NCBI GenBank assembly: GCA_947258715.1
Contig: CAMYJH010000008.1
Coordinates: 1 to 64,000 of the forward strand
Length of the DNA stretch: 64,000 bases
Source: an uncultured Gammaproteobacteria bacterium
GTDB taxonomy: Bacteria > Pseudomonadota > Gammaproteobacteria > HK1
Reading direction: 5' to 3'
The stretch's first letter is position 1. The number at the start of each line of letters is the position of its first letter. The notes below the pieces were generated by a model, which ran no database searches, was not told the origin of the DNA, and was given only the letters and a program-made list of their open reading frames with translations. Positions 34,240 to 43,294 of the stretch are shown here, in pieces. The translations under genes were made by a program, and so were the position numbers.

Positions 34240-35532
34240 TCATCGTCTCCGAGGCTTTTTCGGCCGTCCGCGTCGGCCGGCATCGACTGAGCCGCGCGGG
34301 CGAACGAAATGGCGCCTACGCCTGACCGGGGGTTTGAGCTCGGCCAGCAGCGACTCAGGCGCGATCTCCGAGGGGATTTTCTCACCAATAAATTCCTCGA
34401 TCTCGTCTAAGGAATAGACGAACTCCTCGCAGGCTAGGCTGATAGCGTTACCGCTGGCGCCGGCACGGGCGGTGCGCCCGACCCGGTGAACGTAGTCTTC
34501 CGCGTCCTGGGGCAGATCGAAGTTAATCACATGGCTGACGTCCGGTATGTGCAGACCCCGGGCAGCCACGTCGGTGGCCACGAGTATTGGCAGCTCGCCG
34601 CGCTTGAACCGGTTGAGCAAATCAAGCCGCTTTTTCTGCGGTACATCGCCGGTGAGTAGCCCACAATGGTAGCCGTTGCCTTCCAGATAGTCGGCAATGC
34701 GTTCACAAACGCGCTTGGTATTTGCGAACACCAGCGTGCGGCTAACGTCCATCCGACTAAGCAGTCCGTGCAGCAACGAGATCTTGTCATCCTTCGAAAC
34801 GTGGTAAACCTTTTGCTCGATCATTTTCACCGTGACCCGATCTGGGTTGGCGTCAACGATGATCGGCGCGTTCATGTGCTCGTAAGCGAGCTCGGAAACC
34901 CGGTGCGATAGGGTCGCGGAAAACAGCATGTTCAACCGCTGTTCCGGGGGCGGCATGCGGCGGAGTAGGTAACGAATGTCGCGAATGAATCCCAAATCAA
35001 ACATACGATCCGCTTCGTCGAGAACGGTCACCTGCACGCGCTTCAAGCTGAAAATATTTTGCTTGAAGTAATCGATCATACGGCCGGGTGTGCCAATGAG
35101 AATTTCGACCCCTTTCAGCAGCATCTGGCGTTGCGAGTCGTAACCCGTTCCACCGAAAACCACACCGATACGCAGGCCGGTGTAACGGCCTAAGATTTCC
35201 GCATCGGAGTGGATCTGCACCGCCAGCTCGCGGGTGGGTGCGAGAATGATGGCGCGCGGATCGCCGTCTTTGCCACCTCCCAGGGCGGACTTTCGCAGCA
35301 GAAAATTCATGGTTGCGAGTAGAAAAGCAGCGGTTTTTCCCGTGCCCGTTTGGGCCTGCCCCTCCACGTCGGTGCCGGCAAGCGCCTTTGGAAGGGCCCC
35401 AGCCTGGATCGGCGTGCAAAATTCAAAGCCGGCATCAGCCAGCCCCTCCATCAGAGAAGGTTCCAGGTCAAGGGTTTCGAAACGGACGTCGGTGAGAACG
35501 TGCTCTTGCGCTGCGGTTTCGGTGTCGGTCAT
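34240..35532 (-). CDS. rhlB: DEAD-box ATP-dependent RNA helicase RhlB
   Basis: The 430-residue protein has the Q-motif CTPIQAGALP, AQTGTGKT at about residue 60, PTRELAVQI, LDEADRMFDLGF, SAT and the C-domain VHRVGRTARAG. It ends in a basic tail. RhlB unwinds RNA in the degradosome. The DEADRMFDLGFI segment and the location next to trxA and rho are the conserved rhlB context, which distinguishes it from RhlE and other paralogues. It is divergent from trxA. Confidence 0.95.
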   Translation of the reverse strand: MTDTETAAQEHVLTDVRFETLDLEPSLMEGLADAGFEFCTPIQAGALPKALAGTDVEGQAQTGTGKTAAFLLATMNFLLRKSALGGGKDGDPRAIILAPTRELAVQIHSDAEILGRYTGLRIGVVFGGTGYDSQRQMLLKGVEILIGTPGRMIDYFKQNIFSLKRVQVTVLDEADRMFDLGFIRDIRYLLRRMPPPEQRLNMLFSATLSHRVSELAYEHMNAPIIVDANPDRVTVKMIEQKVYHVSKDDKISLLHGLLSRMDVSRTLVFANTKRVCERIADYLEGNGYHCGLLTGDVPQKKRLDLLNRFKRGELPILVATDVAARGLHIPDVSHVINFDLPQDAEDYVHRVGRTARAGASGNAISLACEEFVYSLDEIEEFIGEKIPSEIAPESLLAELKPPVRRRRHFVRPRGSVDAGRRGRPKKPRRR

Positions 35533-35786
35533 TCGAATTGGCGCGGGTTAACTCGTGGGCGACCGGCTGTCCTTGGCTGAGTGTGGGGGCCGGTGCCTCC
35601 TATTAGAATGCATACGTTACGGCGCGCTTCTGAACGGATCATCATCTTGGGTGAATAAGCTATTGAGTTCACACCGAATCTTGGTTTAGCGTTAGCGTCC
35701 GGTATTGTGACGAGGCGATTGCCGGTACTTGAAATGCCAATCCAATTTCGCTCAAATGACTTTCACCCCATCACGAGAATCACAGC

Positions 35787-36113
35787 ATGAGTGACAAAAT
35801 CGTCCACATCACGGACGAGACGTTCGAAGAGGATGTTCTTAAATCCAACGAACCCGTACTCGTAGACTACTGGGCCGAATGGTGCGGTCCGTGTAAGGCC
35901 ATTGCCCCGATCCTCGGAGAAATCGCCGAAGAATACGCGGGTAAGCTTAAGATCGCAAAGCTGAACATTGACGAAAACCCTGAGACTCCACCCAAGTACG
36001 GGATCCGTGGTATCCCCACTCTGATGCTGTTCAAGGGCGGCAACGTCGAGGCGACCAAGGTGGGGCAGGTGTCCAAATCACAGCTCTCGGCTTTTATCGA
36101 CAGCAACCTGTGA
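35787..36113 (+). CDS. trxA: thioredoxin 1
   Basis: The 108-residue protein has the active site WCGPC at residues 32-36, the buried aspartate in VLVDYWAEW and the cis-proline in [13 protein letters not shown]. It is the general cytoplasmic disulfide reductant. It sits between rhlB and rho as in most gammaproteobacteria. Confidence 0.98.
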   Translation: MSDKIVHITDETFEEDVLKSNEPVLVDYWAEWCGPCKAIAPILGEIAEEYAGKLKIAKLNIDENPETPPKYGIRGIPTLMLFKGGNVEATKVGQVSKSQLSAFIDSNL

Positions 36114-36335
36114 GCGGATCCGGGATCGCCATCGTAAGCGCATAAAAACGGGCTGGACGCGGTCGAATTTGCGTGCTAGTTTAATTGCAGAAGGTGGCGG
36201 TTTTGCCGCATTTCGCACGCTTCTCAATAATTCCTAGCTGACCCGGACCCAACCCTTTCTTTTTTAGTTTTTTCCGCGCGGGCGTGCACTTGCATGAGCA
36301 CCTGGCCGTGCCGTGAAGGTGGCCGATCTCATTAG

Positions 36336-37595
36336 ATGAACCTGACTGAACTCAAACAAATGCCCGCCCCTGAGCTGCTGGAGCTTTCCCAGCAGATGGG
36401 TATCGAAGGTGTCGCGCGGTCGCGCAAACAGGACATCATTTTCAGCATCCTCAAGGGCCACGCAAAGAAGGGCGAGGACATCTACGGCGATGGAGTGCTG
36501 GAGATTCTCCAGGACGGCTTCGGGTTTCTCCGCTCGGCCGACAGCTCCTATCTTGCCGGCCCCGACGACATCTACGTATCACCTAGCCAGATACGCCGCT
36601 TCAGCCTCCGCACCGGCGACACTGTGGCGGGGAAGATTCGACCCCCGAAGGAAGGCGAGCGATATTTCGCCCTGCTCAAAGTCGATGAAATCAACTTCGA
36701 CAGCCCGGACGCGGCTAAGAACAAAGTTCTTTTCGAGAACTTGACGCCGCTTTTCCCCACCAAAAGGCTCAATCTCGAAATCGGCAATGGCTCCACCGAG
36801 GATCTCACACCCCGTGTCATCGACCTGATTGCACCCATAGGTAAGGGACAGCGCGGCCTCATTGTGTCGCCGCCCAAGGCCGGAAAGACGATGATGCTTC
36901 AGAGCATCGCCCACTCGATTGCGGCGAATCATCCGGAGTGCTACCTGATCGTTCTTCTTATCGACGAGCGCCCGGAGGAAGTGACCGAAATGGACCGTTC
37001 GGTCAAAGGAGAAGTGGTTTCGAGCACTTTCGACGAACCCGCCAGTCGCCATGTCCAAGTTGCCGAAATGGTGATCGAGAAGGCCAAGCGGCTCGCGGAG
37101 CACAAGCGCGACGTGGTCATTCTTCTTGACTCGATTACCCGCCTCGCTCGCGCCTACAACACGGTGGTGCCCTCCTCCGGCAAGGTGCTCACGGGCGGCG
37201 TGGACGCGAACGCTCTGCAGCGACCCAAGCGTTTCTTCGGCGCCGCGCGCAACATCGAAGAAGGTGGCAGCCTCACCATCATCGCCACCGCGCTGGTGGA
37301 CACCGGCTCTCGCATGGACGACGTGATTTTCGAGGAGTTCAAAGGCACCGGTAACAGCGAAATTCACATGGAAAGAAAGATTGCCGAGAAGCGTGTCTTT
37401 CCCGCAATCAACATCGATCGCTCCGGAACGCGCCGTGAAGAGCTCTTGACCAAACCCGACGAGCTGCAGAAGATTTGGATCTTGAGAAAGCTGCTCCATC
37501 CGATGGAAGAAATTCAAGCAATGGAGTTTCTCCTCGACAGGCTGAAGGCAACGAAAACAAACGGCGAGTTTTTCGACGCCATGAAGCGCCAGTAA
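36336..37595 (+). CDS. rho: transcription termination factor Rho
   Basis: The 419-residue protein starts [22 protein letters not shown], has the RNA-binding cold-shock-like domain ([18 protein letters not shown]), the Walker A motif SPPKAGKT at about residue 180, [13 protein letters not shown] and the Q/R-loop [18 protein letters not shown]. It is a hexameric RNA-dependent ATPase that ends transcription. A 222-base leader separates it from trxA and contains a run of T residues (ttcttttttagttttttcc) but no clear hairpin. Confidence 0.98.
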   Translation: MNLTELKQMPAPELLELSQQMGIEGVARSRKQDIIFSILKGHAKKGEDIYGDGVLEILQDGFGFLRSADSSYLAGPDDIYVSPSQIRRFSLRTGDTVAGKIRPPKEGERYFALLKVDEINFDSPDAAKNKVLFENLTPLFPTKRLNLEIGNGSTEDLTPRVIDLIAPIGKGQRGLIVSPPKAGKTMMLQSIAHSIAANHPECYLIVLLIDERPEEVTEMDRSVKGEVVSSTFDEPASRHVQVAEMVIEKAKRLAEHKRDVVILLDSITRLARAYNTVVPSSGKVLTGGVDANALQRPKRFFGAARNIEEGGSLTIIATALVDTGSRMDDVIFEEFKGTGNSEIHMERKIAEKRVFPAINIDRSGTRREELLTKPDELQKIWILRKLLHPMEEIQAMEFLLDRLKATKTNGEFFDAMKRQ

Positions 37596-37692
37596 ATACG
37601 TCCCGCGCCCTGAAAGCGCGGCGCGCCGGATACGATTCTCCCTTTGATCGCGGTCAGGACACCGTTAACCCGGCCTGTTAGCATTTCTAGTC

Positions 37693-38973
37693 ATGGCGAA
37701 GTCGAGCCGAAAATACCGGTCTTTTGCCAAAGCGCAGGGCGCAGTACGCGCCATTGCCCCGATCGTTATTCTGCTCACAGGCGCCGCCGCTTACGCCGCA
37801 TTGAAGGTCACCCGGCCGGAACCGAAGCCTATCGAGTCGCAGGAAAAAGCGTGGGCGGTGGTCACGGAGACGGTGGAGCCGCGCGCGCTGTCTCCCAGTT
37901 TACGTCTCTTCGGACGGACGGAGTCGCCGCGAACGGCGCGGCTCACCTCCGGCGTCGAGGCCGACGTTTTGAACGTCTCCGCGCGCGAAGGCGACCGCGT
38001 CCAAACCGGCGAGTTGCTCGTTGGCCTCGACGATCGGGAGGTTGCGCTGACGATTGCGCAGCATCAGGCGGAAATCAGTCAAATTTCGGCCGAAATCGAA
38101 CTCGAGAAGGAGAAGCACGCCAACGATTTGACGACCCTCGAACACGAACAAGCGCTGCTCGCGCTCGCAAGGAAAGAGGTCGAGCGCGCTCAAAGGCTCG
38201 CAAAGACCAACGTGGGTTCACAGTCCCAGCTCGACGCAGCGCGCCAGACTGTGGAGCGACAGACTATCGCCGTGGACAGTCGCCAGCTTGCGATCCGCCA
38301 GTACGAGAGCGTGATGGCACGGCTCGAATCCAGGCTGCGTCAGGCCGAGGCGGTGCGCAATCGATCCAATCTCGACCTGGAGCGCACAAGGGTTACGGCG
38401 CCATTTGATGGCCGCATAGGCAAAGTTTCGGTCTCTATTGGCGATCGGGTAAAAAACGGCGACCTTCTGGTCTCCGTCTACGACACCAGCGCGCTGGAGA
38501 TTCGCGCCCAGGTTCCGACAGCTTCCCTGCCGCTGGTGCGTCAGAGCCTGCTTCAGAGCCGCCCGCTGACGGCAAGCACCCTGGTCGACGGTATCCGGGT
38601 GGAAGCGGTGCTGGACCGCATATCCGGCGAAGTGCGCGCCGGATCCGGTGGCGCGGATGCACTTTTCAAAATCCGCGAGGGGTCCCCCTGGCTGCCCTTG
38701 GGACGCACCGTGGAGTTGGTGGTAAAGCTTCCGCCGGTCAGCGACGCCGTCGCCTTACCACTAGAGGCGCTTTACGGCAGCAACAGGATCTACTTATTCG
38801 ACAATGGCCAGATGAAGGGCGTGAAGGTTGAGCGCTTGGGCGAGGTCCACGCCATCGGCCGGGAGCGTCGTGTACTCGTTCGTAGCGATCAGCTCAATCC
38901 TGGCGACAGAGTCATTGTCACCCAGCTGCCCAACGCTATCGACGGATTGCGGGTACGCGTGGTGGAAGGTTGA
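37693..38973 (+). CDS. HlyD/RND periplasmic adaptor protein without adjacent pump
   Basis: The 426-residue protein has an N-terminal membrane anchor (IAPIVILLTGAAAYAAL). Lipoyl-like halves surround a long coiled coil (about residues 115-215: EISQISAEIELEKEKHANDL onward), and the beta-barrel follows RVTAPFDGRIGKVSVSIGDRVKNGD. These are features of membrane-fusion proteins of RND efflux systems. The next gene is on the other strand and encodes a CoA-transferase, so the inner-membrane pump is not in this window. The substrate is unknown. Confidence 0.88.
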   Translation: MAKSSRKYRSFAKAQGAVRAIAPIVILLTGAAAYAALKVTRPEPKPIESQEKAWAVVTETVEPRALSPSLRLFGRTESPRTARLTSGVEADVLNVSAREGDRVQTGELLVGLDDREVALTIAQHQAEISQISAEIELEKEKHANDLTTLEHEQALLALARKEVERAQRLAKTNVGSQSQLDAARQTVERQTIAVDSRQLAIRQYESVMARLESRLRQAEAVRNRSNLDLERTRVTAPFDGRIGKVSVSIGDRVKNGDLLVSVYDTSALEIRAQVPTASLPLVRQSLLQSRPLTASTLVDGIRVEAVLDRISGEVRAGSGGADALFKIREGSPWLPLGRTVELVVKLPPVSDAVALPLEALYGSNRIYLFDNGQMKGVKVERLGEVHAIGRERRVLVRSDQLNPGDRVIVTQLPNAIDGLRVRVVEG

Positions 38974-39113
38974 AGACACAGACTCTGTCGTTAAAACAGT
39001 GCTTTGAAGCCGCGGACACGGCGTTGCCCCGCGCCGGTCAACTATCCGCGCCCTGAGGGGCGAGTTGAGCCGGGTTTTTTTTCAAGTCAATCCCAAAATC
39101 GTCCTCCTTTACC

Positions 39114-40337
39114 CTAAATTACCTTGGCGGCTCGCAGCGCGGCCAGCTCCTCGTCGCCCACCTCCAGCAGCTCGCGCAGCACAGACTCGGTATGTTCGCC
39201 GAGCAGCGGCGGATGCTGACGATAGGCCACGGGCGTTTCGGACAAGCGCAGCGGACTGGCGATGATCCGAGCTCCGTCCGATCCGGAGAGCGGATGAGGA
39301 ATGTTACGCACCATTTCCCGCGCGATCACATGGGGGTCGGCAAACACCTGCGCCAACGTGTTGATGGGCCCGCAGCCGATTCGTAACTTTTCCAGCTCTT
39401 CAAGCCAGTAAGCGGAGGGTTTCGCGGCCAGGATGGGTCGCAGGCGCGCCACGGTTTTTCCCCGGTTGTCTACCCGAGCATCGTTGGTGGCAAACGCTGG
39501 GTCCTCGGCGAGATCGGGCGCCCCAACGAAATCGCAGAAGGTGCGAAATTGCGAATCGTTGCCGATGGCCAGCACAATATGCCCGTCGGCCGTCTCGAAC
39601 ACCTGGTAAGGCACGATGTTCGGGTGCGCATTTCCCAGGCGCTCAACTTCTCCGGCGTAGAGAAAGTTCATGCCCTGGTTGACCAGCCAGGCAACCTGGG
39701 TGTCGAGCATCCCGACATCGATGTACTGCCCCTGGCCGGCCACCGCGACGTGACGCAGCGCGGCGTTAATGGCGACGGCGGCGAACATCCCCGCCATGAT
39801 GTCGGCGATCGGCACGCCCACCTTCTGCGGCTCGCCGTCAGGCTCACCGGTAAGACTCATGATGCCGCCCATGGCTTGTATCAGAAAATCGTAGCCGGGA
39901 CGTTTCGAATAAGGACCGCTCTGTCCGAAGCCGGTGATCGAGCAGTAAATCAGCCTGGGGTACTCGCCTTTTAAATCGTCGTAGGCGAGCCCATACCTGG
40001 CGAGGTTACCGGTCTTGAAGTTCTCGACCACGACGTCGGCTTTGGCGATAAGACGGCGAACCAGTTTCTGGCCCTCGGGTTTCGTGAGATCGACGACGAC
40101 CGAGCGCTTGTTGCGGTTCGCGCTCATGAAGTAGGCGCTTTCACTGGTCCTCTCACCGTCCGGCCCGCGAAGATAAGGAGGAGCGAATCTGCGGGTATCG
40201 TCACCGGTGCCAGGACGCTCGATCTTGATCACGTCAGCGCCCAAATCTCCGAGTATCTGTGTGCAGTAGGGTCCCGCGAGCACCCGGGTCAGATCGACAA
40301 CGGTGATCCCGGATAGTGAGCCTTTTTTTGGTGCCAT
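39114..40337 (-). CDS. CaiB/BaiF-family (type III) CoA-transferase
   Basis: The 407-residue protein opens with LSGITVVDLTRVLAGPYCTQILGDLGADVIKIERPGTGDDTR and contains ADVVVENFKTGNLARYGL and GVPIADIMAGMFAA. In the last of these, the aspartate is the expected acyl-anhydride nucleophile. It is a generic class III CoA-transferase and lacks the Frc-specific glycine loop seen in the gene at 53509-54810. It lies 206 bases downstream of the formate dehydrogenase genes on the same strand and may be cotranscribed with them. Donor and acceptor are unknown. Confidence 0.9.
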   Translation of the reverse strand: MAPKKGSLSGITVVDLTRVLAGPYCTQILGDLGADVIKIERPGTGDDTRRFAPPYLRGPDGERTSESAYFMSANRNKRSVVVDLTKPEGQKLVRRLIAKADVVVENFKTGNLARYGLAYDDLKGEYPRLIYCSITGFGQSGPYSKRPGYDFLIQAMGGIMSLTGEPDGEPQKVGVPIADIMAGMFAAVAINAALRHVAVAGQGQYIDVGMLDTQVAWLVNQGMNFLYAGEVERLGNAHPNIVPYQVFETADGHIVLAIGNDSQFRTFCDFVGAPDLAEDPAFATNDARVDNRGKTVARLRPILAAKPSAYWLEELEKLRIGCGPINTLAQVFADPHVIAREMVRNIPHPLSGSDGARIIASPLRLSETPVAYRQHPPLLGEHTESVLRELLEVGDEELAALRAAKVI

Positions 40338-40543
40338 GAGCGTTCCTTGGAAAAAAAGACGTCGAAAAAATTTTGTTTCAAGTCTTACAGCGACGGGGCT
40401 TTCAACCTATGCGCGCTGGGAAATGTGTGTCTATTCGCCCAGCCGCGGATAATGAGGAGTAGCGTCGGCCGAAGGCAGCGCACCCAGCATGGCGACGTGC
40501 CACCATCAGGTACCGTGCCGTGTGCGGCCCCAGACGCCTTGGA

Positions 40544-43294
40544 TTAGGCGGCTGCCTTATCCACCTTAGCGGCGCAATACTTGAACTCCGGGATCTTGCC
40601 AAAGGGATCCAGGGCCGGATTGGTGAGCACGTTGGCCGCGGCCTCGGCATAGCAAAATGGGATGAATACCACGCCTTCCTGAATCGCGCTGTCAATGCGG
40701 CATTTGAGCTCAATGATTCCGCGTCGCGTCGATACGCGAATGAGATCTCCGGGGCTTAACCCCAGGCGCTTCATGTCCCGGGAACACAGGCTCGCCACCG
40801 CCTCCGGCTCCAGGGTGTCGAGCACGCTTGCCCGGCGGCTGATGGCTCCGGTATGCCAGTGCTCGAGCTGGCGGCCGGTGGTCAGCACCATGGGATATTC
40901 GTCGTCCGGCTGTTCGTCGGGCGGGACGATATTCGCGGGAACGAGCTTGCCGCGGCCGTCGGGCGTCGGAAATCCCTCGCCGAAAACGATGTCGTTGCCA
41001 GGCTTGTCGGGCGCGTCACACGGATAGGTGACCGAGCTTTCCTTGAGCAGGCGATCCCAGGCAATGTTGTTAAAGGAGGGCATCACCGTCTTCATCTCAG
41101 CAAAGACATCCGCCGGGCCCGAGTAGTCCCATTCGAGCCCGATGCGTTTGGCAATTTCCTGGATGATCCACCAGTCCTGACGCGCATCCCCCGGCAGCTC
41201 CAGCGCCTTTCTCCCCATCTGCACCTGTCGGTTCGTGTTGGTGACCGTGCCGTCCTTTTCCGGCCAGGCGGAGGCAGGCAGAACCACGTCGGCGTGATAC
41301 GCGGTTTCCGTCAGGAAAATGTCCTGAACGACGAGGTGCTCCAGCTTGGCAAGCCCTTCACGCGCGTGCTGCGCGTCAGGGTCGGACATGGCCGGGTTTT
41401 CTCCCATGATATATATGCCCTTGATGACGTCGTCGTGGACGGCGTCCATGATCTCTACCACCGTGAGGCCTTTATTTGAATCCAGCGGCGTGCCCCAGGC
41501 GTCTTCGAACTTGTTGCGGATGTTTTCTATTTCCACCGACTGGTAATCCGGGAACACCATGGGAATGAGTCCGGCGTCGGACGCTCCCTGCACGTTGTTC
41601 TGACCGCGCAGGGGATGCAGTCCGGTGCCGGGCCGGCCCACCTGTCCGGTGATCAATGAGAGTGCGATCAGGCAGCGCGCATTGTCGGTGCCGTGGACGT
41701 GCTGTGAGATCCCCATGCCCCAGAAAATGATGGCGCGCTCCGCCTTGGCGTAGGCGCGCGCCACGTTGCGGATAGTTTGCGCATCTATTCCGCAAATGCC
41801 TTCCATCTCTTCGGGACTGAAGTCTTGTATGTGGCGCTTTAGATTTTCGAAGCCCTCGGTTTGCGCCTCCACGTACTGCCGGTCATAAAGCTCCTCGGTA
41901 ACGATCACGTGGAGCATGGCGTTCAGCAGCGCCACGTCGGTGCCCGGCTTGAATTGCAGCATGTGGGTGGCGTGCTTCCTCAACGCTTGTCCGCGCGGAT
42001 CCATGACGATGAGGTTGGCCCGCTTCGCCGCCTGCTTGAAAAAGGTGGCTGCCACCGGATGGTTCTCAGTGGGGTTCGCACCGATGACGATAATGACGTC
42101 CGAGTCCTGGCAGGCGGTAAACGGCGCGGTCACCGCGCCCGAGCCGATCCCCTCGAGCAGCGCGGCGACGGACGAGGCGTGACACAAGCGCGTGCAGTGG
42201 TCTACGTTGTTGGTTCCGAAGCCCGTGCGCACCAGCTTTTGCACCAAATAAGCCTCCTCATTGGACCCTTTCGCGGAGCCGAAGCCGGCGAGCGCCTCGG
42301 ACCCTTCACGGTCACGGATGCGCCTTAAGCCCTCGGCGGCGCAGTCCAGCGCTTCTTCCCAGGTGGCCTCACGGAACTGATTCAGCGGGCTGGCGGGATC
42401 GACCTCACCATTGGCGTGCTTCGGCGCATCCTCGCGGCGGATCAGCGGTGTTGTGAGGCGATGCGGGTGCTTGATGTAATCGAAGCCGAACCGTCCCTTG
42501 ACGCAGAGCCGGTTGTGGTTAGCCGGTCCGTCGCGACCCTGCACGGCGATGATTTCGTTGTCATTGATCTGGTAGGCGATCTGGCAGCCAACGCCGCAGT
42601 AAGGACACACGCTGTTCACTTCCTCAAGTTCGAGCCGTCTGCCGACGCCTTTCTCGTCCACCAGCGTCGTCTCCATCAGCGCTCCGGTGGGACAAGCCTG
42701 CACGCACTCGCCGCAGGCGACGCAGGTGCTTTCGCCCATGGGGTCGTCGAAATCGAAAACGATCTTCGAGCCGATTCCGCGGTACGCCATTCCGATAACG
42801 TCGTTGACCTGAACCTCACGGCAAGCGCGAACGCACAGATTGCAGTGAATACAGGCGTCGAGATTGACCCGCATGGCCGGATGGCTCGGGTCCGGCGCGG
42901 GCGGACAACGCTTTGGGAAACGGCTGTCAGTGACCGCGATTGACTCCGCCCACTGCCACAGCTTGGAGTCGTGCTCATGGGCAACTTCCCGCGGTGGCTG
43001 GTCTGCCACCAGCAGCTCCATCACCATCTTGCGCGAGAAATCGGCACGTTCGCTGTCTGTGCGCACCTTCATCCCCGGTGTGGGTTTGCGGATACAAGAA
43101 GCCGCCAGCACGCGCTCGCCTTCGATCTCAACCATACACGCGCGGCAGTTCCCGTCCTCGCGGTAGCCAGGCTGCGGTGAATAGCAAAGATGGGGTATTC
43201 GAATTCCGTTGCGAAACGCAACCTGCCATATGGTCTCGTCCGGCGTGGCCTCCACCTCGAATCCGTCGAGGCTGAATCGGATCGGCTCGCTCAT
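40544..43294 (-). CDS. fdsA: NAD-linked formate dehydrogenase catalytic (alpha) subunit, cysteine type
   Basis: The 916-residue protein has a NuoG-like N-terminus: a [2Fe-2S] domain (CYSPQPGYREDGNCRAC), a histidine-containing 4Fe-4S segment, and two ferredoxin clusters (CIHCNLCVRAC and CVACGECVQACP). The bis-MGD molybdenum or tungsten catalytic domain then begins with CPYCGVGC. The metal ligand is Cys371 in DHCTRLCHAS, where selenocysteine occurs in E. coli FdhF. It oxidises formate to CO2. It is coupled by a 4-base overlap to the diaphorase subunit gene. No fdhD or fdsD gene lies nearby. Confidence 0.93.
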   Translation of the reverse strand: MSEPIRFSLDGFEVEATPDETIWQVAFRNGIRIPHLCYSPQPGYREDGNCRACMVEIEGERVLAASCIRKPTPGMKVRTDSERADFSRKMVMELLVADQPPREVAHEHDSKLWQWAESIAVTDSRFPKRCPPAPDPSHPAMRVNLDACIHCNLCVRACREVQVNDVIGMAYRGIGSKIVFDFDDPMGESTCVACGECVQACPTGALMETTLVDEKGVGRRLELEEVNSVCPYCGVGCQIAYQINDNEIIAVQGRDGPANHNRLCVKGRFGFDYIKHPHRLTTPLIRREDAPKHANGEVDPASPLNQFREATWEEALDCAAEGLRRIRDREGSEALAGFGSAKGSNEEAYLVQKLVRTGFGTNNVDHCTRLCHASSVAALLEGIGSGAVTAPFTACQDSDVIIVIGANPTENHPVAATFFKQAAKRANLIVMDPRGQALRKHATHMLQFKPGTDVALLNAMLHVIVTEELYDRQYVEAQTEGFENLKRHIQDFSPEEMEGICGIDAQTIRNVARAYAKAERAIIFWGMGISQHVHGTDNARCLIALSLITGQVGRPGTGLHPLRGQNNVQGASDAGLIPMVFPDYQSVEIENIRNKFEDAWGTPLDSNKGLTVVEIMDAVHDDVIKGIYIMGENPAMSDPDAQHAREGLAKLEHLVVQDIFLTETAYHADVVLPASAWPEKDGTVTNTNRQVQMGRKALELPGDARQDWWIIQEIAKRIGLEWDYSGPADVFAEMKTVMPSFNNIAWDRLLKESSVTYPCDAPDKPGNDIVFGEGFPTPDGRGKLVPANIVPPDEQPDDEYPMVLTTGRQLEHWHTGAISRRASVLDTLEPEAVASLCSRDMKRLGLSPGDLIRVSTRRGIIELKCRIDSAIQEGVVFIPFCYAEAAANVLTNPALDPFGKIPEFKYCAAKVDKAAA

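Noticed and set aside
36579..37517. 312-codon frame antisense to rho
   Set aside because: Rho is unambiguous and the antisense translation has no motif.
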